Shown here piece by piece: positions 34,344-43,093 of a DNA stretch of 64,000 nt; positions within the stretch are counted from its first letter, which is position 1, and each line of letters starts with the position of its first letter. The DNA lies in the NCBI GenBank assembly GCA_040755275.1, contig JBFMBE010000001.1, positions 14,758 to 78,757 on the forward strand, in the 5' to 3' direction. Made by a program: the position numbers and the translations under genes. The notes under the pieces are model-generated. The model saw only the letters and a program-made list of their open reading frames with translations, ran no database searches and was not told where the DNA came from. The DNA is from Desulfatirhabdium sp040755275. Its GTDB lineage: Bacteria > Desulfobacterota > Desulfobacteria > Desulfobacterales > Desulfatirhabdiaceae.

Positions 34344-35579
34344 TTAGGTCGGATGATCCGCTCTTTCTACATCATGGGGTTCAGAAGTCAAATGGAAAGT
34401 GGCACAGGCTTCCGCCATGACGCTGCGAACCGAAACCCCGTATCGCTGGGCGGCCAGACGGCAGTCTTCGTATTCCGGCGCTGCCTGTACGGTTTTTCCA
34501 TTCATCCATCCGATTTTCATGCGGATGGCGCCGAAGCGGGTCTCGATGCTGCGAATCTCCCGCGGCAGTTTGATCCGGTTTTCCATGCGCCAGCGGATGC
34601 CAAAGGTCGTGGTTTGCTCGAGAAGCATCCCGGCGATTCGCTCCAGATCGGTGGGATGGGCGAGAACCTGAAGCCAGAATGCCGGTCTTCCTTTCTTCAT
34701 GTGAATGGGGATGACGACGGTGTCGATGGCTCCGGCGGCAAGCAGGTGTTCCATGGCCGCAGCAAGACATTCCGGTGTCATGTCGTCGATCTGGGTGTCG
34801 ATGACGGCCACCCGATCGGTATCGAGCCCGACGAGAGCGGGATGGGTTCCGGCATGGACGCGGGAGGATTTCCCAACGAAGACGCGCAGCAGATTCGGCC
34901 GACCGATGTCGTGGGTGCCCGCCCCGGATCCGATGCGTTCGACGGTCATCTGGGGAAGAGGTCCGAAATCGTCTGCGAGTGTGGTGAGCAAGGCGGCACC
35001 CGTGGGTGTCAGCAATTCGAAGGAGATGTCGCTTCCGTAGACGGGAAACCCTCGGATGAGCTCGGCAGTGGCCGGAGCGGGCACGGGGAGCCAGCCGTGG
35101 GCGCAGCGGACCGATCCGCCGCCGGTATTGAGGGCCGAGCAGACGATTCGGTTCGGTGCGATTCGTGCGATGGCGGCCACCGATCCGACAATGTCGACGA
35201 TGGTATCCACGGCCCCGATTTCATGAAAATGAACGTCTTCGATCGGGATGCCGTGAACACGCGATTCGGCCTCGGCGAGCCTTCGAAAAACGGCGATGCT
35301 GGTCTTGTGAATGTAGGGATCCAGACGGGCCTTCTCGATGATGGAAACGATGTCGCGAAGATGACGATGGGTGTGTTGCTCCTTCGAAACGGTGACTACG
35401 GCCCGAGTGGCCGTTATGCCGCAGGAGCGGATTGCAACAGCCTGTAGTTCGACCCCGGGAAGGTTCAACCGGTCGACCGTTTGTCGGATTTCTTCCAGGG
35501 GAACGCCGGCATCGATCAGTGCCGCAAGGATCATGTCACCTGCGGCACCGCAACTGCAATCGAAGTAGAGGATGGTCAT
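34344..35579 (-). CDS. larC: Nickel-pincer cofactor synthesis protein LarC
   Basis: CTP-dependent nickel insertase that finishes the lactate racemase cofactor. 411 residues from ATG 35579: MTILYFDCSCGAAGDMILAAL is the diagnostic N-terminus (DCxxGxSGDM type). The His-containing VHFHEIGAVDTIVDIVG near 122 and DDMTPE near 285 are typical. The frame extends 111 codons upstream inside larB and that part is rejected. ATG overlaps the larB stop as ATGA. No larE or larA is seen in the window. Confidence 0.95.
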   Translation of the reverse strand: MTILYFDCSCGAAGDMILAALIDAGVPLEEIRQTVDRLNLPGVELQAVAIRSCGITATRAVVTVSKEQHTHRHLRDIVSIIEKARLDPYIHKTSIAVFRRLAEAESRVHGIPIEDVHFHEIGAVDTIVDIVGSVAAIARIAPNRIVCSALNTGGGSVRCAHGWLPVPAPATAELIRGFPVYGSDISFELLTPTGAALLTTLADDFGPLPQMTVERIGSGAGTHDIGRPNLLRVFVGKSSRVHAGTHPALVGLDTDRVAVIDTQIDDMTPECLAAAMEHLLAAGAIDTVVIPIHMKKGRPAFWLQVLAHPTDLERIAGMLLEQTTTFGIRWRMENRIKLPREIRSIETRFGAIRMKIGWMNGKTVQAAPEYEDCRLAAQRYGVSVRSVMAEACATFHLTSEPHDVERADHPT

Positions 35580-36418
35580 GAATGCGATCTTTCCGGGGCC
35601 GGCATATCGGATGATGCCGCAAGGGATGAAGAAACCCCCGGCCGGCCGGTTCGGTTTGGATGGGCTGCAGCCAGATGGTTGATGAGACTTGCCTGACAGG
35701 CCGCACCGAAACCGTTGTCGATGTTGACGACCGATACCCCGGCTGCGCAGGAGTTGAGCATGGACAGAAGGGCGGCAAGTCCTCCGAAAGAGGCTCCGTA
35801 CCCCACACTGGTCGGTACACCAATGACAGGGCAGGCGGCCATTCCGCCGACGACACTGGCCAGGGCGCCTTCCATGCCGGCTACAACGATGATCACGTTG
35901 GCACTGGACCATTCCGTCTGGGTCAACAGCAGCCGGTGAATTCCGGCGACACCGGCGTCGTAGAGCCGAGTGACCCGGTTGCCGAGGGTTTCGGCGGTGA
36001 CTGCGGCTTCCTCTGCAACGGGCATGTCGGATGTGCCTGCGGAAATGACTGCGATGTGGCCGACGGCTTCAATCGCTACGGGCCGGATGACGGCGATGCG
36101 TGCGATGGGGTGGTGCCGGACGGGGATGTCGAGAGCGTCGATTTTTTGGACGGTTTCCGGGCGGATACGGGTCGCCAGGATGTTGGCGGCTTCGGCGGCA
36201 GCCATTGCCTGGACGATGCCGATAATCTGCTCATCCGTCTTTGCCGGGCAGTAGATGACCTCCCCGAATCCTTTTCGCAGGGCGCGGTGGTGATCGATTC
36301 GAACATAGCCCAGATTTTCATAGGGCAGCAGCCGAAGCCGCTCGATGGCTTCGTCGAGATCGAGCGAACCATCCTGAACTGCGGCAAGGATGTGTTGGAG
36401 TCGGGTTGGATCCATCAT
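35576..36418 (-). CDS. larB: Nickel-pincer cofactor synthesis protein LarB
   Basis: Carboxylase/hydrolase acting on nicotinic acid adenine dinucleotide, related to PurE. 280 residues: VISAGTSDMPVAEEA near 123-137, YDAGVAGIHRLL near 152 and VVAGMEGALASVVGG near 176 are the PurE-like motifs. Two ATG codons stand together at 36418 and 36415. It lies 29 bases after ssb and overlaps larC by four, so ssb-larB-larC can form one transcript. Confidence 0.95.
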   Translation of the reverse strand: MMDPTRLQHILAAVQDGSLDLDEAIERLRLLPYENLGYVRIDHHRALRKGFGEVIYCPAKTDEQIIGIVQAMAAAEAANILATRIRPETVQKIDALDIPVRHHPIARIAVIRPVAIEAVGHIAVISAGTSDMPVAEEAAVTAETLGNRVTRLYDAGVAGIHRLLLTQTEWSSANVIIVVAGMEGALASVVGGMAACPVIGVPTSVGYGASFGGLAALLSMLNSCAAGVSVVNIDNGFGAACQASLINHLAAAHPNRTGRPGVSSSLAASSDMPAPERSHS

Positions 36419-36447
36419 TGCTTCCTTGTTCCGGAAAACGCTCTGAA

Positions 36448-36924
36448 TCAGAAGGGGATATCGTCATCCGGGGGGCCGGAGAATTCCGCCCTTGGAACGG
36501 GGGACTCGTAACCTCCGCCGGAACGGAACGGGATGGGTTCGATGTCTCCGCCGCCCATGGGTTTTTTGGGTTCGAATGTGCCCCCCGATTCCTTGGAGCC
36601 CAGGAATTGAACATCATTGGCGATGATTTCCGTCGTATATCGCTTGACGCCCTCCTTGTCTTCCCATTCCCGGGTCTGCAGTTTTCCTTCGATATAGACC
36701 TGTCTTCCCTTGGCGAGATATTCCCCGCAGAGCTCCCCCAATTTTCGATAGGCCACAATTCGATGCCATTCGGTGCGCTGTTTCTTTTCTCCGGTTGCCT
36801 TGTCTTTCCATTCGTCGGATGTAGCCACCGTGAAATTGGCGATGGCCGTTCCATCCGGTGTATAGCGAAGTTCCGGATCCCTTCCCAATCTGCCGATGAT
36901 GATGACCTTGTTGACGCCGCTCAT
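36448..36924 (-). CDS. ssb: Single-stranded DNA-binding protein
   Basis: OB-fold protein of replication and repair. 158 residues: MSGVNKVIIIGRLGRDPELR, FTVATSDEW near 31 and RQVYIEGKLQTREWEDK near 73 are standard, with a glycine-rich linker and the acidic tail DDDIPF that docks partner proteins. GGAACGAACATG gives a moderate ribosome site. Confidence 0.96.
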   Translation of the reverse strand: MSGVNKVIIIGRLGRDPELRYTPDGTAIANFTVATSDEWKDKATGEKKQRTEWHRIVAYRKLGELCGEYLAKGRQVYIEGKLQTREWEDKEGVKRYTTEIIANDVQFLGSKESGGTFEPKKPMGGGDIEPIPFRSGGGYESPVPRAEFSGPPDDDIPF

Positions 36925-37170
36925 GTTCGTTCCTTTTCTTCCTAGGGGTTGATGCGCATACCGACAGCCCTTCGCCGGGGGAACCAGCCTGTAGATCTTC
37001 GATCCCGAAACCGCGATCTTTCTTTGTCCCTATCCATCGATCGGCAGGGGGATCAGAAACACCAGAGGAGATACCGAAAATATCCATAGGATCGATGACG
37101 ATTCATACAAAAACACCCTCCAAAAGTCAAATCGACGACAATGCAATGAAGAAAGATGGAGCGGCAACAC
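36925..37170. other. Intergenic, upstream of ssb
   Basis: About 250 bases without a supported gene before the repeat copy at 37171. The ssb promoter should lie here; I see no clear element. Confidence 0.4.
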
Positions 37171-37310
37171 GTCAGGAAGTCTCTGTCGAGTCGCGGGGTG
37201 ACTGGGGAACTTTTTTCGCAGCAATCTCAAAAGGCTTCCCCAGCCACCCCGCTGATGCCCGACATTTTCGAAAAGCACGGGAAAAGCGACTCTTTGCGAG
37301 TCCATCAATG
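37171..37310 (-). repeat. MITE-like palindromic repeat, copy 2 (inverted, short)
   Basis: Inverse orientation to copy 1: it begins GTCAGGAAGTCTCTGTCGAG, has the core GGGGTGACTGGGGAAC / CCCCAGCCACCCCGC and ends with GACTCTTTGCGAGTCCATC. The outer TIR on the left is lost. The right end runs into the msrB-msrA gene and supplies its TGA stop (37305-37307). Confidence 0.85.
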
Positions 37311-38474
37311 AATGACGTCGGTTGGAAAACGCTTTCGGGCTTTTTCCACCTTGGGAATCGCTTGCTGCAGGATGTAGCCATGGTTCGGATTCCGTCTGGC
37401 GAAGTCCTGATGGTATTCTTCTGCCGGGAAAAAGCCGTTCAGTGGTTCGATGGTCGTGACGATGGGCTTGTCATAAACGTGTTTTGCAGTCAGCTCCTGA
37501 ATATAGCGTTCGGCTTCTTCGCGCTGGCCCTGATCCGAAACGAAAACGGCGGATCGATACTGGCTTCCGACATCTGGACCCTGCCGATTCAGAAGGGTCG
37601 GATCGTGTGTGGCAAAAAAGATTTCGAGCAATTTGCGGTAACCCACCACGGTCGGATCATAAACGATCCGAATGGCTTCCGCATGCCCCGTATCTCCTTT
37701 GCAGACCTCTGCGTAATTGGCACGCTTGGGGTCTCCTCCGGCATATCCGGACTCCACCCGAACAACGCCGTTCACCTGCTCGAACACGGCTTCGGTACAC
37801 CAGAAACACCCTCCTGCGAATACGGCTTCCGCCAACCGGGGAGCCTTTTCGGTGACGGTTGTTTGAAAAACCGGGTCGGTCAATTGCTGCAGGTTTCCGT
37901 CCTCTACGAATGAAAGCGATTCGCTGTTCAGGCAATAACGCCTGCCGGTCGGTTTCGGTCCATCCGGAAAGACATGCCCCAGGTGGGCGTCACAGCGGGC
38001 ACACAGCACTTCGGTACGGACCATGCCATGACTGAAATCGGGGCGTTCGAGAATGTTTTCGGCTGCAATGGGTTGAAAAAAGCTGGGCCATCCGGTTCCG
38101 GAATCGAATTTGGCATTCGATGCGAACAGGGGAAGGCCGCAGCAGACGCACGCATAGACCCCTTTCTTCTGGTTATCGAGGAGTGCACCGCAAAAAGGGC
38201 GCTCCGTGCCCTTTCCCCTTGCTATGGCGTATTGCTGCGGTGTCAATTGTTGTTTCCAGGCCGCGTCGGTTTTCATCATTTTCGGCATTTCGATCGGTCC
38301 GACCAATTGTCCCCGATCGTCGAAAACCCGTACCCGAACCGTTGGCGCAACGGCTTTTTCGTTTGTTTCGACCATCCCTCGATCCCTTCCCCAAACGGTT
38401 ATTGCGACGACCATGCAGAGCAGCAGCACGCCTCCGGCTTTCCCGGGCATGGCCTGTCGTTCACGAAATGGCAT
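37305..38474 (-). CDS. msrBA: Peptide methionine sulfoxide reductase, MsrB-MsrA fusion, probably exported
   Basis: Repairs both R- and S-methionine sulfoxide. With ATG about 38474 the protein has 389 residues and a hydrophobic N-terminus (GKAGGVLLLCMVVAITVWG) like a signal anchor. MsrB comes first: zinc pairs CVCCG and CARCDAHLGHVF, catalytic Cys in GRRYCLNSES. MsrA follows: catalytic GGCFWCTEAVF, then GDTGHAEAI and the ending EYHQDFARRNP. The MsrB-then-MsrA order is less common than MsrA-MsrB. The upstream 38 codons of the frame are rejected. Its stop lies in a dispersed repeat. Confidence 0.92.
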   Translation of the reverse strand: MPFRERQAMPGKAGGVLLLCMVVAITVWGRDRGMVETNEKAVAPTVRVRVFDDRGQLVGPIEMPKMMKTDAAWKQQLTPQQYAIARGKGTERPFCGALLDNQKKGVYACVCCGLPLFASNAKFDSGTGWPSFFQPIAAENILERPDFSHGMVRTEVLCARCDAHLGHVFPDGPKPTGRRYCLNSESLSFVEDGNLQQLTDPVFQTTVTEKAPRLAEAVFAGGCFWCTEAVFEQVNGVVRVESGYAGGDPKRANYAEVCKGDTGHAEAIRIVYDPTVVGYRKLLEIFFATHDPTLLNRQGPDVGSQYRSAVFVSDQGQREEAERYIQELTAKHVYDKPIVTTIEPLNGFFPAEEYHQDFARRNPNHGYILQQAIPKVEKARKRFPTDVIH

Positions 38475-38607
38475 AGTGTTCCTTTTATCTTGATATTCAA
38501 CTGCGATGTCATTACAATCCGCGCCCGATCGAGGCGTGCATCGTCGTAAACGACCCGACGATCGCCACCCTCCAGGCGGCCGTGCCATCGCGGTCCTCTC
38601 GTATTGT

Positions 38608-38961
38608 ATGGTTGTTCCAATGCCGATCGTTCTTCAAACCGCCATCATGCTGGCGGCATCGAATCTCTTCATGACCTTTGCGTGGTATGCCCATTTGAAA
38701 AACATGAATGGGAACAAATGGTACATTGCAGCGTTCATGTCCTGGGGCATCGCTCTGTTCGAATACCTGATCCAAGTGCCGGCCAATCGAATCGGATATA
38801 CGGCCTTAAGTCTTCCCCAGCTGAAGATCCTGCAGGAGGTCATCACCCTGTCGGTGTTTGCACCCTTCGCCGTCTTTTACATGAACCAGCCGCTGAAACT
38901 CGATTACCTGTGGGCCGGTCTCTGCCTGATGGGCGCGGTGTATTTCATTTTTCGATCCTGA
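38608..38961 (+). CDS. Small DMT-like membrane protein (DUF486)
   Basis: About 117 residues with four hydrophobic segments (VLQTAIMLAASNLFMTFAW; WYIAAFMSWGIALFEYLI; a segment over LQEVITLSVFAPFAVFYM; LWAGLCLMGAVYFIF). ASNxFMTFAWYxHLK is the DUF486 signature. Start could also be ATG 38620. Convergent with rnd, the two genes sharing 17 bases at their ends. Confidence 0.85.
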   Translation: MVVPMPIVLQTAIMLAASNLFMTFAWYAHLKNMNGNKWYIAAFMSWGIALFEYLIQVPANRIGYTALSLPQLKILQEVITLSVFAPFAVFYMNQPLKLDYLWAGLCLMGAVYFIFRS

Positions 38962-40108
38962 CACCGGGTGCCTGCGATAACGCGTCCAGAATACGAGGGC
39001 CGAGTACGGCGAGCTGCCAGGCCTTCATTTCCTCTAGGCGGGCAAGCGTTTCGAGGCTGAGGCTGGTTTGGGCTGCAATCCTGCCAAGAAGGGCGTTGTT
39101 GCACACCTGACCCGGATCCATATCCAGTTCTTCCGCTGTGCAGGTGCGCATTTTTTTCAGAAGTGCCAGCCGAGCGTTGCAGTTTGGATCGTTGACGGGG
39201 GATCCGTTTTTCGGAAAGTGCAACAGCTCCTCGGCGGGTTTTTGTAACTGTTCCAGAACGATATCGACAATGGCGGCCCCGAAGCCGGCGATTTGTTTCG
39301 GGCTGAGTACATGAAGCGCCTCCAGCTCTTCGATGGTTCGAGGCAATGCCGTTGCGATCGTAAGAAGGGACTGGTGATCGAAAACCTTGAAGGGGGGGCG
39401 ATCCAACCTTTCCGCTTCCCGATCCCGCAGCGCCAGAAGTTCCTCGAGAACCGAAAGGGATCTGGGTTTCAATTTCCCGGCTCCCTTCACCCGTAAAAAG
39501 CGCTGCGATTCAACTCCCGCCTTGTACCGAACGTCGCTCAACCGTTCGCATTCCTCCTTCACCCAGTCGATTCTTCCTTTTTCCTCCAGCTCCGCCAGAA
39601 GCACCCGATACAGGGGGATGAGAAACCGAACGTCCTGAGCCGCATAGTGGATCATTTCGTCGGAAAGCGGTCGTTTGGACCAGTCCTTTTTCTGGAAACG
39701 CTTGTCTACGTCGATTCCGAAGCGGGATGCCAAAACGGCGTCAAGGCCTGTATGACGGACGCCCAGAAACCGGCTGGCAAGCTCCGTATCGAAGATCGGA
39801 TGGACGTTGAACCCGAAGTCCCGATTCAGGCTGCGGATATCGTAATCCGCGCCGTGTAGGATCTTGAGCACGTTCGGATCTTCGAGAATGGGCTTCAGTG
39901 CCGAGATGTCGGTAAGCCTCAATGGATCGACGAGGACGATATCATTCGGAGTCGCCATTTGAATCAGGCAGATTTTCGGACGGTAATGGTAGAGCGAGTC
40001 GGCTTCCACATCGATGGCCAACAGCTCGATATTTTCCAGTCTATGTAAGAAACGCTCGAATGCCTGCCTGGAATCGATCAGTGGAGAGGATAAAGCGCAA
40101 GGCATCAT
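38945..40108 (-). CDS. rnd: Ribonuclease D
   Basis: 3'-5' exonuclease of tRNA maturation, DEDDy class. 387 residues: AIDVEADSLYHYRP near 31-44 (first D/E pair), LHGADYDIRSL near 84-94, HTGLDAVL near 118 and the Y-x3-D motif YAAQDVRFL near 152-160. An HRDC domain follows (FDHQSLLTIATALPRTIEEL near 250) with a further C-terminal helical part. Its start overlaps the ispF stop by four bases. Confidence 0.93.
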   Translation of the reverse strand: MMPCALSSPLIDSRQAFERFLHRLENIELLAIDVEADSLYHYRPKICLIQMATPNDIVLVDPLRLTDISALKPILEDPNVLKILHGADYDIRSLNRDFGFNVHPIFDTELASRFLGVRHTGLDAVLASRFGIDVDKRFQKKDWSKRPLSDEMIHYAAQDVRFLIPLYRVLLAELEEKGRIDWVKEECERLSDVRYKAGVESQRFLRVKGAGKLKPRSLSVLEELLALRDREAERLDRPPFKVFDHQSLLTIATALPRTIEELEALHVLSPKQIAGFGAAIVDIVLEQLQKPAEELLHFPKNGSPVNDPNCNARLALLKKMRTCTAEELDMDPGQVCNNALLGRIAAQTSLSLETLARLEEMKAWQLAVLGPRILDALSQAPGVRIEK

Positions 40109-40626
40109 CGGATCTCCGGTTCAAGCGGTTGGGCTGGAAGTTGAGCGGCGTCGATGCGGTTGAGAAGGACAACCGCCATGGCGGCAATGGCTTCGCCTTT
40201 TCCGATGTCTCCGATGGATTCCATGGTTGTGGCCTTGATATTGACATCTTTCTCGGGAATGCCGGATACCTGTGCGATCCGGGCCTGCATGTCATTTCGG
40301 TATGGTTTCAACTTCGGTGCTTCCGCAAGGACGGTCGCGTCGATATTGATCAGGGTATAGCCGTGCTTCTGCATCATGCCGACGGTGCGCTGGAGCAGGA
40401 TCATACTGTCGATGTCGGAATAGGCCGGATCGGTATCGGGAAAATGCATACCGATATCTCCAAGTCCTGCGGCCCCCAAGATGGCATCACATATGGCATG
40501 TGTCAACACGTCGGCGTCGGAATGTCCCAACAGCCCTTTTTCGAAGGGAATCAAAATTCCTCCCAACACCAGTTTCCTTCCTGTCTGCAGCCGGTGAATG
40601 TCGAAACCGATACCCGTCCTGAACAT
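40105..40626 (-). CDS. ispF: 2-C-methyl-D-erythritol 2,4-cyclodiphosphate synthase
   Basis: Fifth enzyme of the MEP isoprenoid pathway. 173 residues: RTGIGFDIHRL (metal ligands D, H), GGILIPFEKGLLGHSDADVL in two adjacent parts near 22-41 (second H), and TDPAYSDIDS near 65. The family end EAIAAMAVVLL is present, with a 15-residue tail. No ispD partner is adjacent. Operon with rnd. Confidence 0.95.
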   Translation of the reverse strand: MFRTGIGFDIHRLQTGRKLVLGGILIPFEKGLLGHSDADVLTHAICDAILGAAGLGDIGMHFPDTDPAYSDIDSMILLQRTVGMMQKHGYTLINIDATVLAEAPKLKPYRNDMQARIAQVSGIPEKDVNIKATTMESIGDIGKGEAIAAMAVVLLNRIDAAQLPAQPLEPEIR

Positions 40627-40952
40627 GAGTGCTCCTAATACGCTGTTTCGAATCGTAGTGGTTCCCTGGGAAAGGTCCTTTGTTCCACCATCCTGCCCAA
40701 TTCAGGCGAGCGGCGACCTGAAGCTCGGCCGGAATTCTCTGAACTGTAGCAGGGGAGGTGCATCGGGTCAATCTCGATGGGACGGATTCGGAGAGCTCGG
40801 CCGGGATTCTTCGAAGCGATTCCGATTCATCTTGAAAATGGTTCAAATTGTGTTATTGTATGGACAGATTCGATGAAAGCAACCGAATCGAATGTCAATT
40901 GTGAAGGTTCAACGGCAGGCGTTCATTTTTTACCTAAGGAAAGGAGTTCCCC
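40627..40952. other. Divergent promoter region between ispF and the BI-1 gene
   Basis: No gene. It holds a direct repeat: AGCTCGGCCGGAATTCT at 40722-40738 and AGCTCGGCCGGGATTCT at 40794-40810 (16 of 17 identical, 72 bases apart). It also holds a plausible promoter for the BI-1 gene. Confidence 0.55.
40832..40859 (+). promoter_or_regulatory. Possible sigma-70 promoter of the BI-1 gene
   Basis: TTGAAA (40832-40837), 16 bases, TATTGT (40854-40859), about 90 bases before the start codon. The direct-repeat unit at 40794-40810 lies just upstream. Confidence 0.4.
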
Positions 40953-41663
40953 ATGCGACCCATTGCGTTCGAGTCCAGTCGTTCGTTTGTGGCCGTCAAT
41001 CAATTCATTCGAAGCACATACAACTGGATGGCGGCAGGGCTTGCCATCACCGGTTTTACCGCATATTCCACGGCCAACAGTGAAACGCTGATCCGGCTTA
41101 TTTTTGGAAATCCCTTGCTGTTCTTCGGGCTGATCATCGCCGAGCTGATACTCGTCTTCTCACTGAGTGCACGGATCAACCGAATGACGGCATCCACGGC
41201 CACTGGTGTATTCATGGTCTATTCGGTGCTGAACGGGTTGACCCTTTCTTCCGTTTTTCTGGCCTATACTCGGGCATCGATCGCGTCGACGTTTTTCATC
41301 TGCGCAGCGACGTTCGTTTCGGTCAGTGTGTACGGCATGGTCACCAAGAAGGATCTGACGAGTGTCGGAAGCTTCATGGTAATGGGCCTTTTCGGGATCA
41401 TCATCGCTTCTCTGGTCAATCTGTTCATTCAGAGCTCGGCCATGAGCGCCATCATCAGCTACATCGGTGTCATCGTGTTCGTCGGGCTCACCGCCTATGA
41501 CACGCAGAAGCTCAAGGTTATGGCACTCACCCAGCCGGCCGATCTCGATGCGGGTGTCATCCGGAAGGGCGCCATTCTGGGGGCCCTCACCCTGTATCTC
41601 GACTTTATCAATATGTTCCTGATGCTGCTTCGCATTTTCGGTGTCGGCAACAATCGGGATTGA
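40953..41663 (+). CDS. Bax inhibitor-1 / YccA family membrane protein
   Basis: 236 residues, seven hydrophobic segments; the family includes YbhL/YccA, which bind FtsH or leak calcium. Signature near the end: IGVIVFVGLTAYDTQKLK then GALTLYLDFINMFLMLLRIFG in two parts. AAGGAAAGGAG stands before ATG 40953. Followed by a nested terminator. Confidence 0.93.
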   Translation: MRPIAFESSRSFVAVNQFIRSTYNWMAAGLAITGFTAYSTANSETLIRLIFGNPLLFFGLIIAELILVFSLSARINRMTASTATGVFMVYSVLNGLTLSSVFLAYTRASIASTFFICAATFVSVSVYGMVTKKDLTSVGSFMVMGLFGIIIASLVNLFIQSSAMSAIISYIGVIVFVGLTAYDTQKLKVMALTQPADLDAGVIRKGAILGALTLYLDFINMFLMLLRIFGVGNNRD

Positions 41664-41687
41664 TCATCGCGGCTCTTCGGTAGAATG

Positions 41688-41738
41688 AAACCGCCGTCGG
41701 TAGCAGGTGGTCAACACCTGCATTCGACGGCGGTTTTG
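41688..41738 (+). terminator. Terminator after the BI-1 gene
   Basis: Nested hairpin: AAACCGCCGTCG with CGACGGCGGTTTT outside, GCAGGTG with CACCTGC inside, then TTTTGTTTT. Confidence 0.88.
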
Positions 41739-41774
41739 TTTTGGACCGTTCGGCTGGAACAGGGTGTCAGGCGT

Positions 41775-41917
41775 GATGGAGTCGCAAAGAGTCGCATTTA
41801 CCCTGATTTTGTCGATTGTCGGGCCTGAGCATGGCAGGGCATCAGCGGGGTGGCTGGGGAACCTTTTTCGCAGCAAGCCTAAAAGGCAACCCCGATTCCA
41901 TGCTCAGGCCCGGCAAT
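41775..41917 (+). repeat. MITE-like palindromic repeat, copy 3 (hybrid form)
   Basis: Left end GATGGAGTCGCAAAGAGTC matches the family TIR; the core GCATCAGCGGGGTGGCTGGG is conserved. The right end differs: 41814-41917 is bounded by its own inverted repeat (GATTGTCGGGCCTGAGCATG and CATGCTCAGGCCCGGCAATC, one mismatch). The usual right TIR is missing. Confidence 0.75.
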
Positions 41918-41955
41918 CGAAACCATCGGGGTAGAGGCCGCTTTCGCCGACCTCA

Positions 41956-43017
41956 TCAGGAGTATACCATATTGATCGGAAGCGGCGGGTATTGCCATAT
42001 GCCGGGCTTGGGAAGAATCTGCTGACAGGCAATCGTCAGCCAACTCAGCTCCGGGCGGAGCTTTCGGAGCTTTCCGTCATCCGGAGCTCTGGCCGCTGTC
42101 GACGGGGAATAGGAAATAAATACGATGCAAACCCCTCCGTCGTCCGTTTCATCGACCAGATACTGTTTTTGGAAAACCGATTCATCGAGGTGATTTTCCG
42201 AGGCGATTCGCTCCAGTTCCGCTCTTCCGAAGTGCATGAGGACCATTTTCGACGTATGCCGTTCTCCGATTCGCATCAGACAACGGGATGAGCTGCTTGC
42301 GACATAGATGGTCGAAATGCAGGAGAGTTTCCGCAGGTATTGAGCTGCTACGATGGCAGCCGTTCTTCTGCCGCCAGCCATGGATGACATTCCGTAGTAT
42401 TCGAAGAACTTTTTCTGTAGATCCTCCGCATATTTCTCTCCCCGCTCGAATAGATCCTTGCTGATGTAGCGCAGCCTCAGCGCAAGCTCTTCCGCCGATT
42501 TGGTGATGGGATAGTCGATGCGTACGTGAAAATGGGACAATTGATAGCGGTTTTTGTGTTTGCGACCCGGATCCCGTTGAATCAACAGGGCATAGTCGAT
42601 GGAGAGCAATTCCGAAAGAAAATTCGGAAAAACGATGGAATCGAGGAATTTATGGGCACGATCGAAGGGTTTCGCGAGGGAAGGGAGTTTCAGGGACTGC
42701 AGATGGGTTTTCTTGGTAATGTTTTCCTCAAAGAATCGGATGTATTTCTTGAATGAATCGGGTATGGTGTCTTCGACGAAAATCACGAGAAAGGTTTGAT
42801 GCAGGGGGTATTCGATATCGGGGATCCGGGCCTTGGGTTTGAGTTCCCGCTTTTCGACAAAGGGGTAGGGCTCGCCGGCATCGAGAAAATTGCGGTATGA
42901 GCGGATCAATGCCTCCTCGATCATCCACTGATCGAGTTGATCCCGAAGCAACTCGTAATAGGATCGACGCATCTTGTCGGAAAGACTCAACTGCTCCCGT
43001 GTCATCCAATAGAGCAT
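41956..43017 (-). CDS. Unknown protein, 353 residues
   Basis: ATG 43017 has a good ribosome site (CCAGGAGTG). Soluble, rich in charged and aromatic residues, with basic helices near 158-165 and 195-215 (RYISKDLFERGEKYAEDLQ). Five hydrophobic strands alternate with helices, for example QTFLVIFVEDTIP near 74 and GVCIVFISYSP near 300. I recognise no family. It stands alone between a repeat and the TVP38/pgk group. Codon use looks like that of the neighbours, so it is likely a resident gene. Confidence 0.75.
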   Translation of the reverse strand: MLYWMTREQLSLSDKMRRSYYELLRDQLDQWMIEEALIRSYRNFLDAGEPYPFVEKRELKPKARIPDIEYPLHQTFLVIFVEDTIPDSFKKYIRFFEENITKKTHLQSLKLPSLAKPFDRAHKFLDSIVFPNFLSELLSIDYALLIQRDPGRKHKNRYQLSHFHVRIDYPITKSAEELALRLRYISKDLFERGEKYAEDLQKKFFEYYGMSSMAGGRRTAAIVAAQYLRKLSCISTIYVASSSSRCLMRIGERHTSKMVLMHFGRAELERIASENHLDESVFQKQYLVDETDDGGVCIVFISYSPSTAARAPDDGKLRKLRPELSWLTIACQQILPKPGIWQYPPLPINMVYS

Positions 43018-43093
43018 GTATCACTCCTGGCGATGTCGGTAGGGGGCGTTTCTCGACGGTGGGCCCCCATCCAATCGTCATCCCACAGCCGCA

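Noticed and set aside
33105..35447. A 780-codon plus-strand frame
   Set aside because: Antisense to serC and larC, both of which are clear family members; low-complexity composition typical of a shadow frame in GC-rich DNA.
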